Shown here: one piece after another, positions 6,361-14,368 of the stretch | How the letters are laid out: every line of letters starts with the position of its first letter | How positions within the stretch are numbered: position 1 is the first letter of the stretch | Source: an uncultured Collinsella sp. | GTDB lineage: Bacteria > Actinomycetota > Coriobacteriia > Coriobacteriales > Coriobacteriaceae | NCBI GenBank assembly: GCA_902494295.1 | Contig: CABUSL010000008.1 | Location: forward strand, 1 to 32,714 | Direction: 5' to 3' | Length of the DNA stretch: 32,714 nt | The notes under the pieces: model-generated | Told to the model about the DNA's origin: nothing | Databases searched by the model: none | The model's input: only the letters and a program-made list of their open reading frames with translations | Made by a program: the position numbers and the translations under genes

Positions 6361-9162
6361 GTGGCAAACGAGTACAAGCAGACGATGAATCTGCCCAAGA
6401 CCGGTTTTCCCATGCGTGCCGGTCTTTCCAAGTCCGAGCCCAAGCGACTCAAGGACTGGCAGGACAACAAGGTCTACGAGCAGGTTCTGAAGAAGAACGA
6501 GGGTCACAAGAAGTTCGTGCTGCACGACGGCCCTCCGTACGCCAACGGCCCGATCCACATCGGCCACGCCATGAACAAGATCTCCAAGGACATGATCAAC
6601 CGTTACTGGATGATGCAGGGCTATGAGGTTCCATATGTCCCCGGTTGGGATTGCCATGGCCAGCCGATCGAGCATAAGGTCGAGGAGAAGCTCGGCACCG
6701 AGAAGTTCAACCAGACCTCCACGGCTAAGATCCGCGAGCTGTGCAACAAGTTCGCTGTCGAGAACATCGAACTGCAGAAGGCCGGCTTCCGTCGCCTGGG
6801 CGTGCTCGGCGACTGGGACAATCCCTATCTGACGCTCTATCACCAGCACGACGCCGCCGACATCGAGGTCTTCAAGGCCATGTTCGATAAGGGCATGATC
6901 TATCGCGGTCACAAGCCCGTCCACTGGTGCAAGCACTGCCATACCGCACTTGCTGAGGCCGAGATTGAGTACTCCGACGAGACGAGCCCGTCCATCTTCG
7001 TGCGCTTTGAGATGACCTCCAAGCCCGCCGGCCTCGAGAACTTCGACGGCCCGGTTGACTTTATCATCTGGACGACCACGCCGTGGACCATCCCCTCCGA
7101 CCAGGCAGTTTCTCTCAAGCCCGGTGCCGCCTACGTCGCCGTTGAGCACGACGGCCGCGCCGAGGTCATGCTCGAGGACCTGGCTCCCAAGTGCTGCGAG
7201 GAGTTTGGCTGGGAGTACACCCCGGTTGTGGTCGACGGTAAGCCCTATGTGGTTCCCGCCGAGACCTTCCATCACATTCACTATAAGCAGCCGATCTTTG
7301 ACGGTGTTGAGGGCGTGGCACTGTTGGCCGATTACGTCGGTGTCGATGACGGTACCGGTATCGTCCACAACTCGCCCGGTCACGGCGTCGACGACTACTT
7401 CGCCTGCCTCAAGGAGGGCATCACCGACATTTGCATGCCGGTCGATGACGACGGCAAGTTCTACACCGGCGAGGAGTTTGGCACCGGCGGCCCCTTCAGC
7501 GGCATGGATACCGACGAGGCCAACCCGCACATCATCGAGTTCCTGCGCGAGCGCGGCACCCTGGTCCTCGAGAAGAAGATCACGCACAGCTATCCGCACT
7601 GCTGGCGCTGCAAGCACCCGGTGCTCTTCCGTGCTACCGACCAGTGGTTCGTCTCGATGGACAAGACCGGTCTGCGCGAGCAGGCTGGCAAAGAGGTCCG
7701 CGAGAACGTCAAGTGGTATCCGGCTCACGCCGCCAACCGCATCGGCGCCATGGTCGAGCAGCGTCCCGACTGGTGCATCAGCCGTCAGCGCAACTGGGGC
7801 GTGCCTATCCCCAGCTACACTTGCGCCGACTGCGGCGAGAAGGTCATGAACGACGCCACGCTCGACGCCGTCATCAAGCTCTTCCACGAGAAGGGCTCCG
7901 ACGCCTGGTTCACCGACGCTCCCGAGAGTTACCTGGGCGAGGCTTGCGTTTGCCCCAAGTGTGGCGGCCATCACCTCAAGGCTGATAAGGACATTCTCGA
8001 CGTGTGGTGGGACTCCGGCGTGTCCTGGAAGGCCGTCTGCGAGTATCGACCCGAGCTTGAGTACCCGGCTGACGTGTATCTCGAGGGCTCCGACCAGCAT
8101 CGCGGTTGGTTCCAGAGCTCGCTGCTCACCTCGGTGGGTGCCAACGGCCATGCTCCGTACAAGGCGGTCGTCTCGCAGGGCTTCACGCTCGATGGCCAGG
8201 GCCGCAAGATGTCCAAGTCGCTCGGCAACGTCATCGACCCCAACAAGGTCTGCGACGAGATGGGCGCTGACATCATCCGTCTGTGGGTTGCCTCCGTCGA
8301 CACCAGCTCCGACGTCTCCATCGACCATGAGATTCTCGCTCGTACGTCCGATGCCTACCGTCGTTTCCGCAACACGCTGCGCTTCCTGCTCTCTGAGCTC
8401 GAGGGTCAGTTTGAGCCCGAGACCGACGGCGTCGCCTTTGCCGACTTGCTGCCGCTCGACAAGCTCATGGTTGCCCGCCTGACTCAGGTCCAGGCCGAGG
8501 TCGACGATGCTTACGCCAGCTACGAGTTCCCGCGCGCCTACCGTGCGCTCTACGACTTCGTGGTTACTGAGCTCTCCAACGTGTACCTCGACGCCCTGAA
8601 GGACCGTCTGTACTGCGACAAGCCCGGCTCGCTCGAGCGCCGCAGCGCCCAGACCGTGCTGGCCGAGCTCTTCTCGATGCTCATGCGCGACCTGCAGCCG
8701 ATCCTGTCCTACACGGTCGACGAGGCCATGGCCTATGCGCCCGCCGGCTGCGTCGATCACCAGAAGTACGCCGCGCTACTCGATTGGTACAAGTCGCCCA
8801 TCACGGTCGACGAGGCCAATGAGTTCGAGGGCGTGCTCGAGGCTTCTCTTGAGCTCCGTAGCGCCGTGACCAAGGCCCTTGAGGATGCCCGTTCTGCCGG
8901 CACCTTCACCAAGAGCCAGCAGGTTCGCGTCAAGGCGGCCGTTCCCGCCGAGATGTACGCGCTGCTGACCGGTGATAAGGCCGTCGACCTGGCCGAGTTC
9001 TACATCGTCTCCGATGTTGAGTTGACCCAGGGCGAGGAACTCTCCGTTGCCATTGAAGCTGCCGAGGGCGAGTGCTGCGACCGTTGCTGGAACTACCGCA
9101 CCACCGTTGGCGAGTACAACGGTCACGCACATATTTGCAAGCGCTGCGCCGGTGCTTTGTAG
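6361..9162 (+). CDS. ileS: Isoleucyl-tRNA synthetase
   Basis: A class I synthetase that charges tRNA-Ile and edits valine. It has 933 residues, the usual length for the bacterial IleRS1 type. Visible: HIGH (66-69) in YANGPIHIGHAMNK, the CP1 editing insert, WWDSGVSW, KMSKS (616-620), an anticodon-binding region, and a C-terminal zinc finger with Cys906, Cys909, Cys926 and Cys929. The GTG start at 6361 follows AAGGGG (6351-6356). Expression should be controlled by the T-box in front of it. The gene is alone in its transcript and its stop codon lies within a large hairpin. Confidence 0.98.
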   Translation: MANEYKQTMNLPKTGFPMRAGLSKSEPKRLKDWQDNKVYEQVLKKNEGHKKFVLHDGPPYANGPIHIGHAMNKISKDMINRYWMMQGYEVPYVPGWDCHGQPIEHKVEEKLGTEKFNQTSTAKIRELCNKFAVENIELQKAGFRRLGVLGDWDNPYLTLYHQHDAADIEVFKAMFDKGMIYRGHKPVHWCKHCHTALAEAEIEYSDETSPSIFVRFEMTSKPAGLENFDGPVDFIIWTTTPWTIPSDQAVSLKPGAAYVAVEHDGRAEVMLEDLAPKCCEEFGWEYTPVVVDGKPYVVPAETFHHIHYKQPIFDGVEGVALLADYVGVDDGTGIVHNSPGHGVDDYFACLKEGITDICMPVDDDGKFYTGEEFGTGGPFSGMDTDEANPHIIEFLRERGTLVLEKKITHSYPHCWRCKHPVLFRATDQWFVSMDKTGLREQAGKEVRENVKWYPAHAANRIGAMVEQRPDWCISRQRNWGVPIPSYTCADCGEKVMNDATLDAVIKLFHEKGSDAWFTDAPESYLGEACVCPKCGGHHLKADKDILDVWWDSGVSWKAVCEYRPELEYPADVYLEGSDQHRGWFQSSLLTSVGANGHAPYKAVVSQGFTLDGQGRKMSKSLGNVIDPNKVCDEMGADIIRLWVASVDTSSDVSIDHEILARTSDAYRRFRNTLRFLLSELEGQFEPETDGVAFADLLPLDKLMVARLTQVQAEVDDAYASYEFPRAYRALYDFVVTELSNVYLDALKDRLYCDKPGSLERRSAQTVLAELFSMLMRDLQPILSYTVDEAMAYAPAGCVDHQKYAALLDWYKSPITVDEANEFEGVLEASLELRSAVTKALEDARSAGTFTKSQQVRVKAAVPAEMYALLTGDKAVDLAEFYIVSDVELTQGEELSVAIEAAEGECCDRCWNYRTTVGEYNGHAHICKRCAGAL

Positions 9163-9193
9163 GTTACGGCGTTCGTAGAACGCCGTAACCTAC
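9159..9193. repeat. 16-bp perfect palindrome spanning the ileS stop codon
   Basis: GTAGGTTACGGCGTTC (9159-9174) and its exact complement (9178-9193) enclose a three-base loop. The TAG stop of ileS lies inside the left arm. There is no T-run, so it is a stabilising 3' hairpin or an imperfect terminator rather than a classical one. Confidence 0.75.
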
Positions 9194-9383
9194 CGACGCT
9201 GCAAACGCCCCTAAGCGGCAATCTGACGTTCAATCGTCGGTCGCGTACCAAAGTACGCTTCCCTCCTCTTTCACGTCACCTTGCTCGCTTAGGGACGTTT
9301 TCGCTGTTGGTGACGATAGCGCGGCGTTTCCATTGCTGGAGCTAAAGGCTTTCTTTCGCTTTCGCTCTTAGTCGAAAGCTATC
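9194..9383 (+). other. Structured non-coding region between ileS and lspA
   Basis: No plausible reading frame, but dense self-complementarity. GCAAACGCCCCTAAGCG (about 9200-9217) pairs with CGCTTAGGGACGTTTTC further on (about 9290-9313) with few mismatches. Inside this are GACG/CGTC, a GCGTAC-CAAA-GTACGC hairpin, and a pyrimidine-rich strand (CTTCCCTCCTCTTTCACG). A second hairpin (GGCTTTC with GAAAGC, about 9350-9378) follows, then the terminator at 9384. It could be a 3' UTR, a small RNA or a MITE-like element. It does not resemble SRP, tmRNA or RNase P RNA by eye. Confidence 0.55.
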
Positions 9384-9421
9384 AAGCGACATTCCGTTAT
9401 TCGGAATGTCGCTTTTGTTTT
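9384..9421 (+). terminator. Rho-independent terminator
   Basis: AAGCGACATTCCG (9384-9396) pairs perfectly with CGGAATGTCGCTT (9402-9414) around a five-base loop, followed by a T-rich tail (TTTTGTTTT). It closes the ileS or non-coding transcript ahead of lspA. Bases 9422-9534 hold only a possible -10 (TATAAG, 9477-9482). Confidence 0.93.
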
Positions 9422-9534
9422 GTGCTGGTTATTTCGCCAGCGTTGGTGAATATGCTGCGTGTTTGGCGTTTGTCACTATAAGATGGTTACTTACGTTTAA
9501 CGTAATTCGATGTTCTTGAGGGTAGGAGATTGAT

Positions 9535-10134
9535 TTGGGTCGTACTGGGGATATGACGCCGCCTTTGCGTTGGCGGTTGGGTGTTGCTGGTGGGGTAGCG
9601 CTCGTTGTGCTGCTTGTTGACCAGCTGACCAAGCTTGCGGTTCGTGCCGTGGGCGATGCACTGCATGTGACCGTCATCCCCGGCGTGATCGACTTCCTGT
9701 TTGTCCGCAATATCGGCGCTGCCTTTAGCATGGGCGAGGGGCATGGCATCGCGTTTGCCGTGCTGGCGCTGGCGGTCATTGTCGCTATTGCCGTGTACCT
9801 CGTTCGTGCACCCCAGCTCGCCCATCTTGAGGTTGTGGGCATGGCGATGGTTGCGGGCGGTGCTATCGGCAACGCTATCGATCGTTTGGCCTTTGGCTTC
9901 GTGACCGATTTTATTGCCACCACCTTCATCGACTTTCCCGTCTTCAATGTGGCCGATATCGGCATTACGGTCGGTGTTGTGCTGGCGCTTATCGGTTACA
10001 TGTTCTTGAGTCCCGCCGCTCGCGAGGTCGATGCGACTGCTGAGCTCAATGCCCGTGATGAGGCCCGCGCCAAGCGCAAAGCCAAGCAGCGTGGGGAGCG
10101 TGCCCGCAAGATTCGCGAAAGGAATGAGCGTTAA
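9535..10134 (+). CDS. lspA: Lipoprotein signal peptidase (signal peptidase II)
   Basis: An inner-membrane aspartyl protease that removes the signal peptide of prolipoproteins after diacylglyceryl modification. It has 199 residues and four predicted TM helices. Visible: VDQLTK near residue 30, VRNIGAAFSM, catalytic Asp116 in GNAIDR and Asp141 in FNVADIG. The family is usually about 160 residues; here a highly basic tail (ARAKRKAKQRGERARKIRER) is added. TTG at 9535 is the likely start, six bases after AGGAG (9524-9528); an ATG at 9553 is possible. Its TAA overlaps the ATG of the next gene, so the two are co-translated. Confidence 0.95.
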   Translation: MGRTGDMTPPLRWRLGVAGGVALVVLLVDQLTKLAVRAVGDALHVTVIPGVIDFLFVRNIGAAFSMGEGHGIAFAVLALAVIVAIAVYLVRAPQLAHLEVVGMAMVAGGAIGNAIDRLAFGFVTDFIATTFIDFPVFNVADIGITVGVVLALIGYMFLSPAAREVDATAELNARDEARAKRKAKQRGERARKIRERNER

Positions 10135-11147
10135 TGGCCGACATCCATATTCTTGTTGCCGACGATTGCTCTGGCCAGCGTCTCGACGCCTTTCTGGGTG
10201 CCAACGACGGCTGCCCCACGCGCTCTGCCTGCGCGCATCTGATCGAGGGCGGCGCCGTAATCGTGAACGGCGAGACCTGTCTGTCAAAAAAGTATGCCGT
10301 ACGCGCCAGTGATCGCATCTCGGTCGACCTGCCCGAGCCGCACGATCCCACCGATGTGATTCCCGAGGCCATCCCGCTCGACATTCGCTATGAGGACGAC
10401 TATCTCATTGTGCTCTCCAAGCAGCGCGGGCTGGTGTGCCATCCCGCCCACGGTCACGAGAGCGGCACGCTTGCGAACGCCTTGGTCTACCACTGCGGTA
10501 TCGATCATCTTGGTACCGTGCAGGGTGAGGACCGCCCCGGCATCGTGCATCGCCTGGATCGCGATACCTCGGGCCTTATGCTCGCGGCAAAAGACGACGA
10601 CACCCAGCGCGCGCTTCAAAATCTCATTCGCACGCGTACGCTCGACCGCCGCTATATCACGCTTGTCCACGGGCACATCGCCATGGACGAGGGCACCATC
10701 AATACCGGTATCGCCCGTTCTACGCGCGACCGCGTCAAGATGGCGGTTTCGGACGACCCCTTTGCCCGTCAGGCCATTACGACCTTTAAAGTCCTCGAGC
10801 GCTTTGATTCCACGCGCTTTGACGATGGCTATACGCTCGTTGAGTGCCATCTGTTTACCGGTCGCACGCACCAGATTCGCGTGCATATGCGTCATATCAA
10901 CCACGCCTGCGTGGGCGATCCACTCTACGGCAAGTGCGATGCGCGCGCCGACCAGGGGCTGACCAGGCAGTTCCTTCATTCCTGGCGCGTGGCGTTCGAC
11001 CATCCCGTGACGGGGGAGCGCATTGAGTGCCGCGACGAGTTGCCGTGGGATCTCGCTGCGGTTCTCGACGATCTGGCTCCGCGCTCGCTCGGTCGCACGG
11101 CCGTTGGAGATGAAATCGTTCCGCAGCTCGGTCTTCTCGAAGCCTAG
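10134..11147 (+). CDS. RluA/RluD-family 23S rRNA pseudouridine synthase
   Basis: Isomerises uridine to pseudouridine in rRNA or tRNA. It has 337 residues, with an N-terminal S4 RNA-binding region (GQRLDAFLG to GGAVIVNGE), then the catalytic core: GLVCHPAHGHESGTL, the family motif HRLDRDTSG with catalytic Asp142, TLDRRYITLVHG, and C-terminal LFTGRTHQIRVHM and GDPLYG. The size and S4 domain fit RluD best, but the modified site is inference. ATG overlaps the lspA stop (TAATG), with AAAGGA upstream. The lspA-rluD pairing is common in Gram-positive bacteria. Confidence 0.93.
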   Translation: MADIHILVADDCSGQRLDAFLGANDGCPTRSACAHLIEGGAVIVNGETCLSKKYAVRASDRISVDLPEPHDPTDVIPEAIPLDIRYEDDYLIVLSKQRGLVCHPAHGHESGTLANALVYHCGIDHLGTVQGEDRPGIVHRLDRDTSGLMLAAKDDDTQRALQNLIRTRTLDRRYITLVHGHIAMDEGTINTGIARSTRDRVKMAVSDDPFARQAITTFKVLERFDSTRFDDGYTLVECHLFTGRTHQIRVHMRHINHACVGDPLYGKCDARADQGLTRQFLHSWRVAFDHPVTGERIECRDELPWDLAAVLDDLAPRSLGRTAVGDEIVPQLGLLEA

Positions 11148-11165
11148 CCAGTATTAGGTGGTTTC

Positions 11166-11195
11166 TTGAACTCGGTAAGCCTGCGGTAAGATATA
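11166..11195 (+). promoter_or_regulatory. Probable promoter for the glycosyltransferase gene
   Basis: TTGAAC (11166-11171) is followed after 17 bases by AGATAT (11189-11194), within the AT-rich stretch TAAGATATACGATT. It lies 35 bases before the ATG at 11230. No other element is apparent in the 82-base gap. Confidence 0.45.
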
Positions 11196-11229
11196 CGATT
11201 GTTTACGTTACGCGTTGCTGGGAGCCTGC

Positions 11230-12525
11230 ATGCTCGCCTTTTTACAAACCAACACACCCATCGTGATCTTCAACCAGATTGTCGTCACGCTGCTCACGGT
11301 CTGCTTTCTGTACCAGGTGGTCTTCTTTGTCATTGGCGCTCTTCGTGGCGAGGTCGCGCCTCCCAAGGCCAAAAAACTCCATCGCTATGCCTTTTTTATC
11401 GCGGCGCATAATGAGGAGGCCGTGATCGCCAACCTCGTTCGCTCCATCAAGGACCAGGATTATCCGTCCGAGCTCATCGAGGTCTTCGTGGTCGCCGATG
11501 CCTGCACCGACAACACGGCGCAGCTCGCGCGCGAGGCCGGTGCCATTGTTTACGAGCGCAATGACCTGGCCCGCAAGGGCAAGAGCTGGGTCATGGACTT
11601 TGGCTTCGACCGCATTCTCAACGAGTATCCCGACACGTTTGAGGGCTACTTTATCTTCGATGCCGATAACGTTATCTCCCGCGATTACGTTTCCAAGATG
11701 AATGATGCCTTTGACCAGGGCTTCCATGTGGTCACGAGCTATCGCAATTCCAAGAACTTCGGCAGCTCGTGGATCTCGGCTGCTAATGCCACGTGGTATC
11801 TACGCGAGGCGCGCTTCCTCAACAACGCGCGTAATATCTGCAAGACGTCCTGCGCTGTTTCGGGTTCGGGTTACCTTATCTCGTCAAGCGTTATCGAGGG
11901 CATGCACGGTTGGCAGTTCCACACGCTGACCGAGGACATTCAGTTCACTACGTTCTGCGCTATTCACGGTATTCGCATTGGCTATGCGCCGGCGGAGTTC
12001 TTTGACGAGCAACCCGTGACGTTCAAGGCATCCTGGAAGCAGCGTATGCGCTGGACCAAGGGCTTTTACCAGGTGTTCTTTACCTACGGTAAGCATCTGG
12101 TCAAGTCGACGTTCCGCTATCATCGCTTTGCCGCCTACGACATGTTCATGACGATCGCCCCGGGTATGCTGCTATCGCTGATCTCGATGCTCGCTAATGC
12201 GACGTTCTTGATTGTGGGTGGCCTTTCGCATGGTTTCTTGGCTACCGAAGTTGAGATGCAGGCGTGCGCCGCTTCGCTCATTATGACCTTCGCCATGATG
12301 TATCAGACCTTCTTTATCCTGGCGCTGCTCACGACTATCTTTGAGTACAAGCACATTCACTGCGCGCAAAAGTGGCGTCTGGTGACTAACCTGTTTACCT
12401 TCCCGATCTTTATGTTCAGCTATATCCCTATCACGGTGGCCGCGCTGTTCCTGAAGGTCGACTGGGTGCCGACGCAGCACGCCGTCAACGTTACCCTTGA
12501 CGAGGTCATGCAAGGCGCCAAATAA
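11230..12525 (+). CDS. Membrane-bound family 2 glycosyltransferase
   Basis: A 431-residue inner-membrane GT2 enzyme of the BcsA/HasA-like processive type. One N-terminal TM (about 11-37) precedes the cytoplasmic domain with AAHNEE (58-63), VADACTDNT, the metal-binding FDADN (143-147), SGSGYLIS, TED (234-236) and QRMRW (271-275); three or four TM helices follow (about 300-415). This D,D,D,QxxRW set is typical of enzymes that build and may extrude polysaccharide or glycolipid. Acceptor and sugar are unknown, and no polysaccharide gene cluster adjoins it. ATG at 11230 follows GGGAG (11220-11224). A hairpin repeat follows the stop. Confidence 0.88.
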   Translation: MLAFLQTNTPIVIFNQIVVTLLTVCFLYQVVFFVIGALRGEVAPPKAKKLHRYAFFIAAHNEEAVIANLVRSIKDQDYPSELIEVFVVADACTDNTAQLAREAGAIVYERNDLARKGKSWVMDFGFDRILNEYPDTFEGYFIFDADNVISRDYVSKMNDAFDQGFHVVTSYRNSKNFGSSWISAANATWYLREARFLNNARNICKTSCAVSGSGYLISSSVIEGMHGWQFHTLTEDIQFTTFCAIHGIRIGYAPAEFFDEQPVTFKASWKQRMRWTKGFYQVFFTYGKHLVKSTFRYHRFAAYDMFMTIAPGMLLSLISMLANATFLIVGGLSHGFLATEVEMQACAASLIMTFAMMYQTFFILALLTTIFEYKHIHCAQKWRLVTNLFTFPIFMFSYIPITVAALFLKVDWVPTQHAVNVTLDEVMQGAK

Positions 12526-12533
12526 CCACCACC

Positions 12534-12574
12534 AAAACCACCGCAAAGGGGACAGGCACCTTTGTGGTGGTTTT
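12534..12574. repeat. REP-like hairpin with loop GGACAGGCA, copy 2 (inverted)
   Basis: The arms at 12534-12549 and 12559-12574 pair over 16 bases with one G-T wobble. The loop GGACAGGCA is the exact reverse complement of the loop at 4755-4763, so this is the same element in the other orientation. Followed by TTTTTGCTTTT, it probably terminates the glycosyltransferase transcript. Confidence 0.85.
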
Positions 12575-12606
12575 TGCTTTTGCGATGCAGCTCGAGGAGG
12601 AGTCCG

Positions 12607-13029
12607 ATGGCCTATATCCCGTTTTGGATTTGTATCTTTGCCGGCGTGGCAATTGATGCCCGAGAGCGACGGTTTCCCAATGGGCTTGCCGGCGCATGTG
12701 CCGTGGCGGCGTTGGCGGGCGTTTGGCTCGACCTCGGTTTGAACACAGCGCTTGACCACGCCGGTCTTGCGGTCATCGTCTACCTTGCCCTTGTGCTCAC
12801 TGAGTCGCTCTGGCGGCGCCTTCGCCACGCCCCGGGCATCGGCATGGGGGATGCCAAGGCGCTCTTCGCGCTTTGCACACTCGACCCTATGGGTGGCATC
12901 GTGGCATTTGCCGTCGCACTCCTGGCCCTGGCCCTCTCCTGCCTCTTCACAAAATCGCGCTCCCTGCCATTGCTCCCGTTTTTAGTGCCGATTTTTGCCA
13001 TAATCGAGGTCGTGGGCTGCACTTTGTAA
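12607..13029 (+). CDS. Prepilin peptidase, A24 family, minimal TadV/CpaA-like
   Basis: A 140-residue integral membrane aspartyl protease with four or five hydrophobic helices. The two A24 catalytic aspartates are visible: Asp17 in AIDARERRFPN and Asp82 in GIGMGDAKALF (the GxGD motif). The N-terminal methyltransferase domain and zinc cysteines of full-size PilD are absent, as in TadV/CpaA. Such enzymes cleave prepilin leaders. No pilin or pilus assembly gene is in this window, so the substrate must be elsewhere. ATG at 12607 follows GAGGAGGAG; an upstream in-frame GTG lies inside the terminator hairpin and is rejected. Confidence 0.8.
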   Translation: MAYIPFWICIFAGVAIDARERRFPNGLAGACAVAALAGVWLDLGLNTALDHAGLAVIVYLALVLTESLWRRLRHAPGIGMGDAKALFALCTLDPMGGIVAFAVALLALALSCLFTKSRSLPLLPFLVPIFAIIEVVGCTL

Positions 13030-13060
13030 CCGATTGCGCGTCCTTCTTAAGGAGCATGCC

Positions 13061-14308
13061 ATGGAATCTAATCAAGAAACGGCCGTCATTAAGGCGCGCA
13101 TGGACCGTATTCCCTCAGCGTTGTCGCCCGAGCTTGTCGAGCGCATTGCCGCCGATCGTGCTTCGGGCTATGTCAACCCGTATCGTTGCAACGATGATCA
13201 GGTCATTCGTCGTATTGATCGCACTACCGACAAAGGCACGCTTATGCGTCCGGCGTTTATGCGCGATACCGAAAAGATACTTCATCTTCCGGCTTACACC
13301 CGGTATGCGGGCAAAACGCAGGTCTTTAGCTTTCGTAGCAATGACGATCTGTCACGCCGCGGTTTGCACGTGCAGCTTGTCTCGCGCATTGCGCGCGATA
13401 TCGGTCGCGCCCTGGGGCTCAATTGCGATCTGATCGAGGCGATTGGCCTGGGCCACGACTTGGGACACACGCCTTTCGGCCATTCCGGCGAGCGCTTCCT
13501 CAACGATATCTATCACGAGCGTACGGGGCGTTATTTTTTCCATAACGTGCAGTCGGTCCGCGTGCTCGACGCGTTGTATGGCCGCAACGTGTCGCTCCAG
13601 ACGCTCGACGGCGTGCTATGCCATAACGGCGAGTACGAGCAGCGTGTGTTTGAGCTCTCGGACATGGGCTCCTTTGACCAGTTTGACCAGACGGTTGAGG
13701 ATTGCATTGCCACGGGCTATAGCGCAATTGAGCATCTGCGTCCCATGACGCTCGAGGGCTGCGTTGTTCGCATCTCGGATATTCTTGCCTACGTCGGTCG
13801 TGACCGTCAGGATGCGATCGCGGCGGGCCTGCTTTCGCCCGACGCTTTTGATGATGGCCGGGGCGGTGCCTACAACAGTTGGATCCTCACGCATGCCTCT
13901 ATCGATATCGTTGAGCACAGCTATGGTAAGCCGCGCATCGAGATGAGCGAGGACCTGTTTGAGGAAATTCGCCGAGCCAAGCGCGAGAACTACGAGAAGA
14001 TCTATAGCAAGGGCGGTATCGAAGGCGATTCCGAGGCGGAACTGCGCGAGGCGTTCGTAAAGCTCTACGACCGTTGCCTGCGGGATCTAAACAGTGGCGA
14101 CGAGTCCTCTTACATCTTTAAGCACCATATTTCGCGCATTGAGCAGCAGCTTTCCTACTATGATCGCACCTATGCCTGGCAGGACGACAAGGATCAAGCC
14201 GTGGTGGATTATATCGCGAGCATGACGGACGGTTATTTCTGCGAGCTGACGAGCAAGCTGTTCCCTGGTCTGGAGTTTCCGCACCGTACCTATATTAACG
14301 AACGGTAG
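13061..14308 (+). CDS. HD-domain deoxyguanosinetriphosphate triphosphohydrolase-like protein
   Basis: A 415-residue cytoplasmic HD-superfamily enzyme that removes triphosphate from dNTPs, classically dGTP. Visible: RYAGKTQVFSF, His103 in RRGLHVQLVSRIAR, the HD pair 132-133 in GLGHDLGHTPFGHSGE, VLCHNGEYEQ in the middle, and RISDILAYVGRD supplying the last metal-binding Asp. Bacterial dGTPases have the same order. It probably helps keep the dNTP pool balanced. ATG at 13061 has AAGGAG (13049-13054) six bases before it. A short ACGAAC/GTTCGT hairpin (14299-14314) overlaps the stop region. Confidence 0.9.
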   Translation: MESNQETAVIKARMDRIPSALSPELVERIAADRASGYVNPYRCNDDQVIRRIDRTTDKGTLMRPAFMRDTEKILHLPAYTRYAGKTQVFSFRSNDDLSRRGLHVQLVSRIARDIGRALGLNCDLIEAIGLGHDLGHTPFGHSGERFLNDIYHERTGRYFFHNVQSVRVLDALYGRNVSLQTLDGVLCHNGEYEQRVFELSDMGSFDQFDQTVEDCIATGYSAIEHLRPMTLEGCVVRISDILAYVGRDRQDAIAAGLLSPDAFDDGRGGAYNSWILTHASIDIVEHSYGKPRIEMSEDLFEEIRRAKRENYEKIYSKGGIEGDSEAELREAFVKLYDRCLRDLNSGDESSYIFKHHISRIEQQLSYYDRTYAWQDDKDQAVVDYIASMTDGYFCELTSKLFPGLEFPHRTYINER

Positions 14309-14323
14309 TTCGTATTAATTCGG

Positions 14324-14329
14324 TATACT
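14324..14329 (+). promoter_or_regulatory. Possible -10 element for rarA
   Basis: TATACT lies in the AT-rich 60-base gap between the dGTPase gene and rarA, 40 bases before the rarA ATG. No convincing -35 was found. Confidence 0.35.
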
Positions 14330-14368
14330 GTTAGTGGAAAACGTTTTTGATTGATACACGGGATGGCT

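Noticed and set aside
6241..8760. An 839-codon open frame on the minus strand across ileS
   Set aside because: It mirrors the GC-rich codon bias of ileS on the other strand, has no recognisable family and crosses the T-box leader.
9194..9421. Identification as 6S, SRP, tmRNA or RNase P RNA
   Set aside because: None of the conserved cores of these RNAs could be found.
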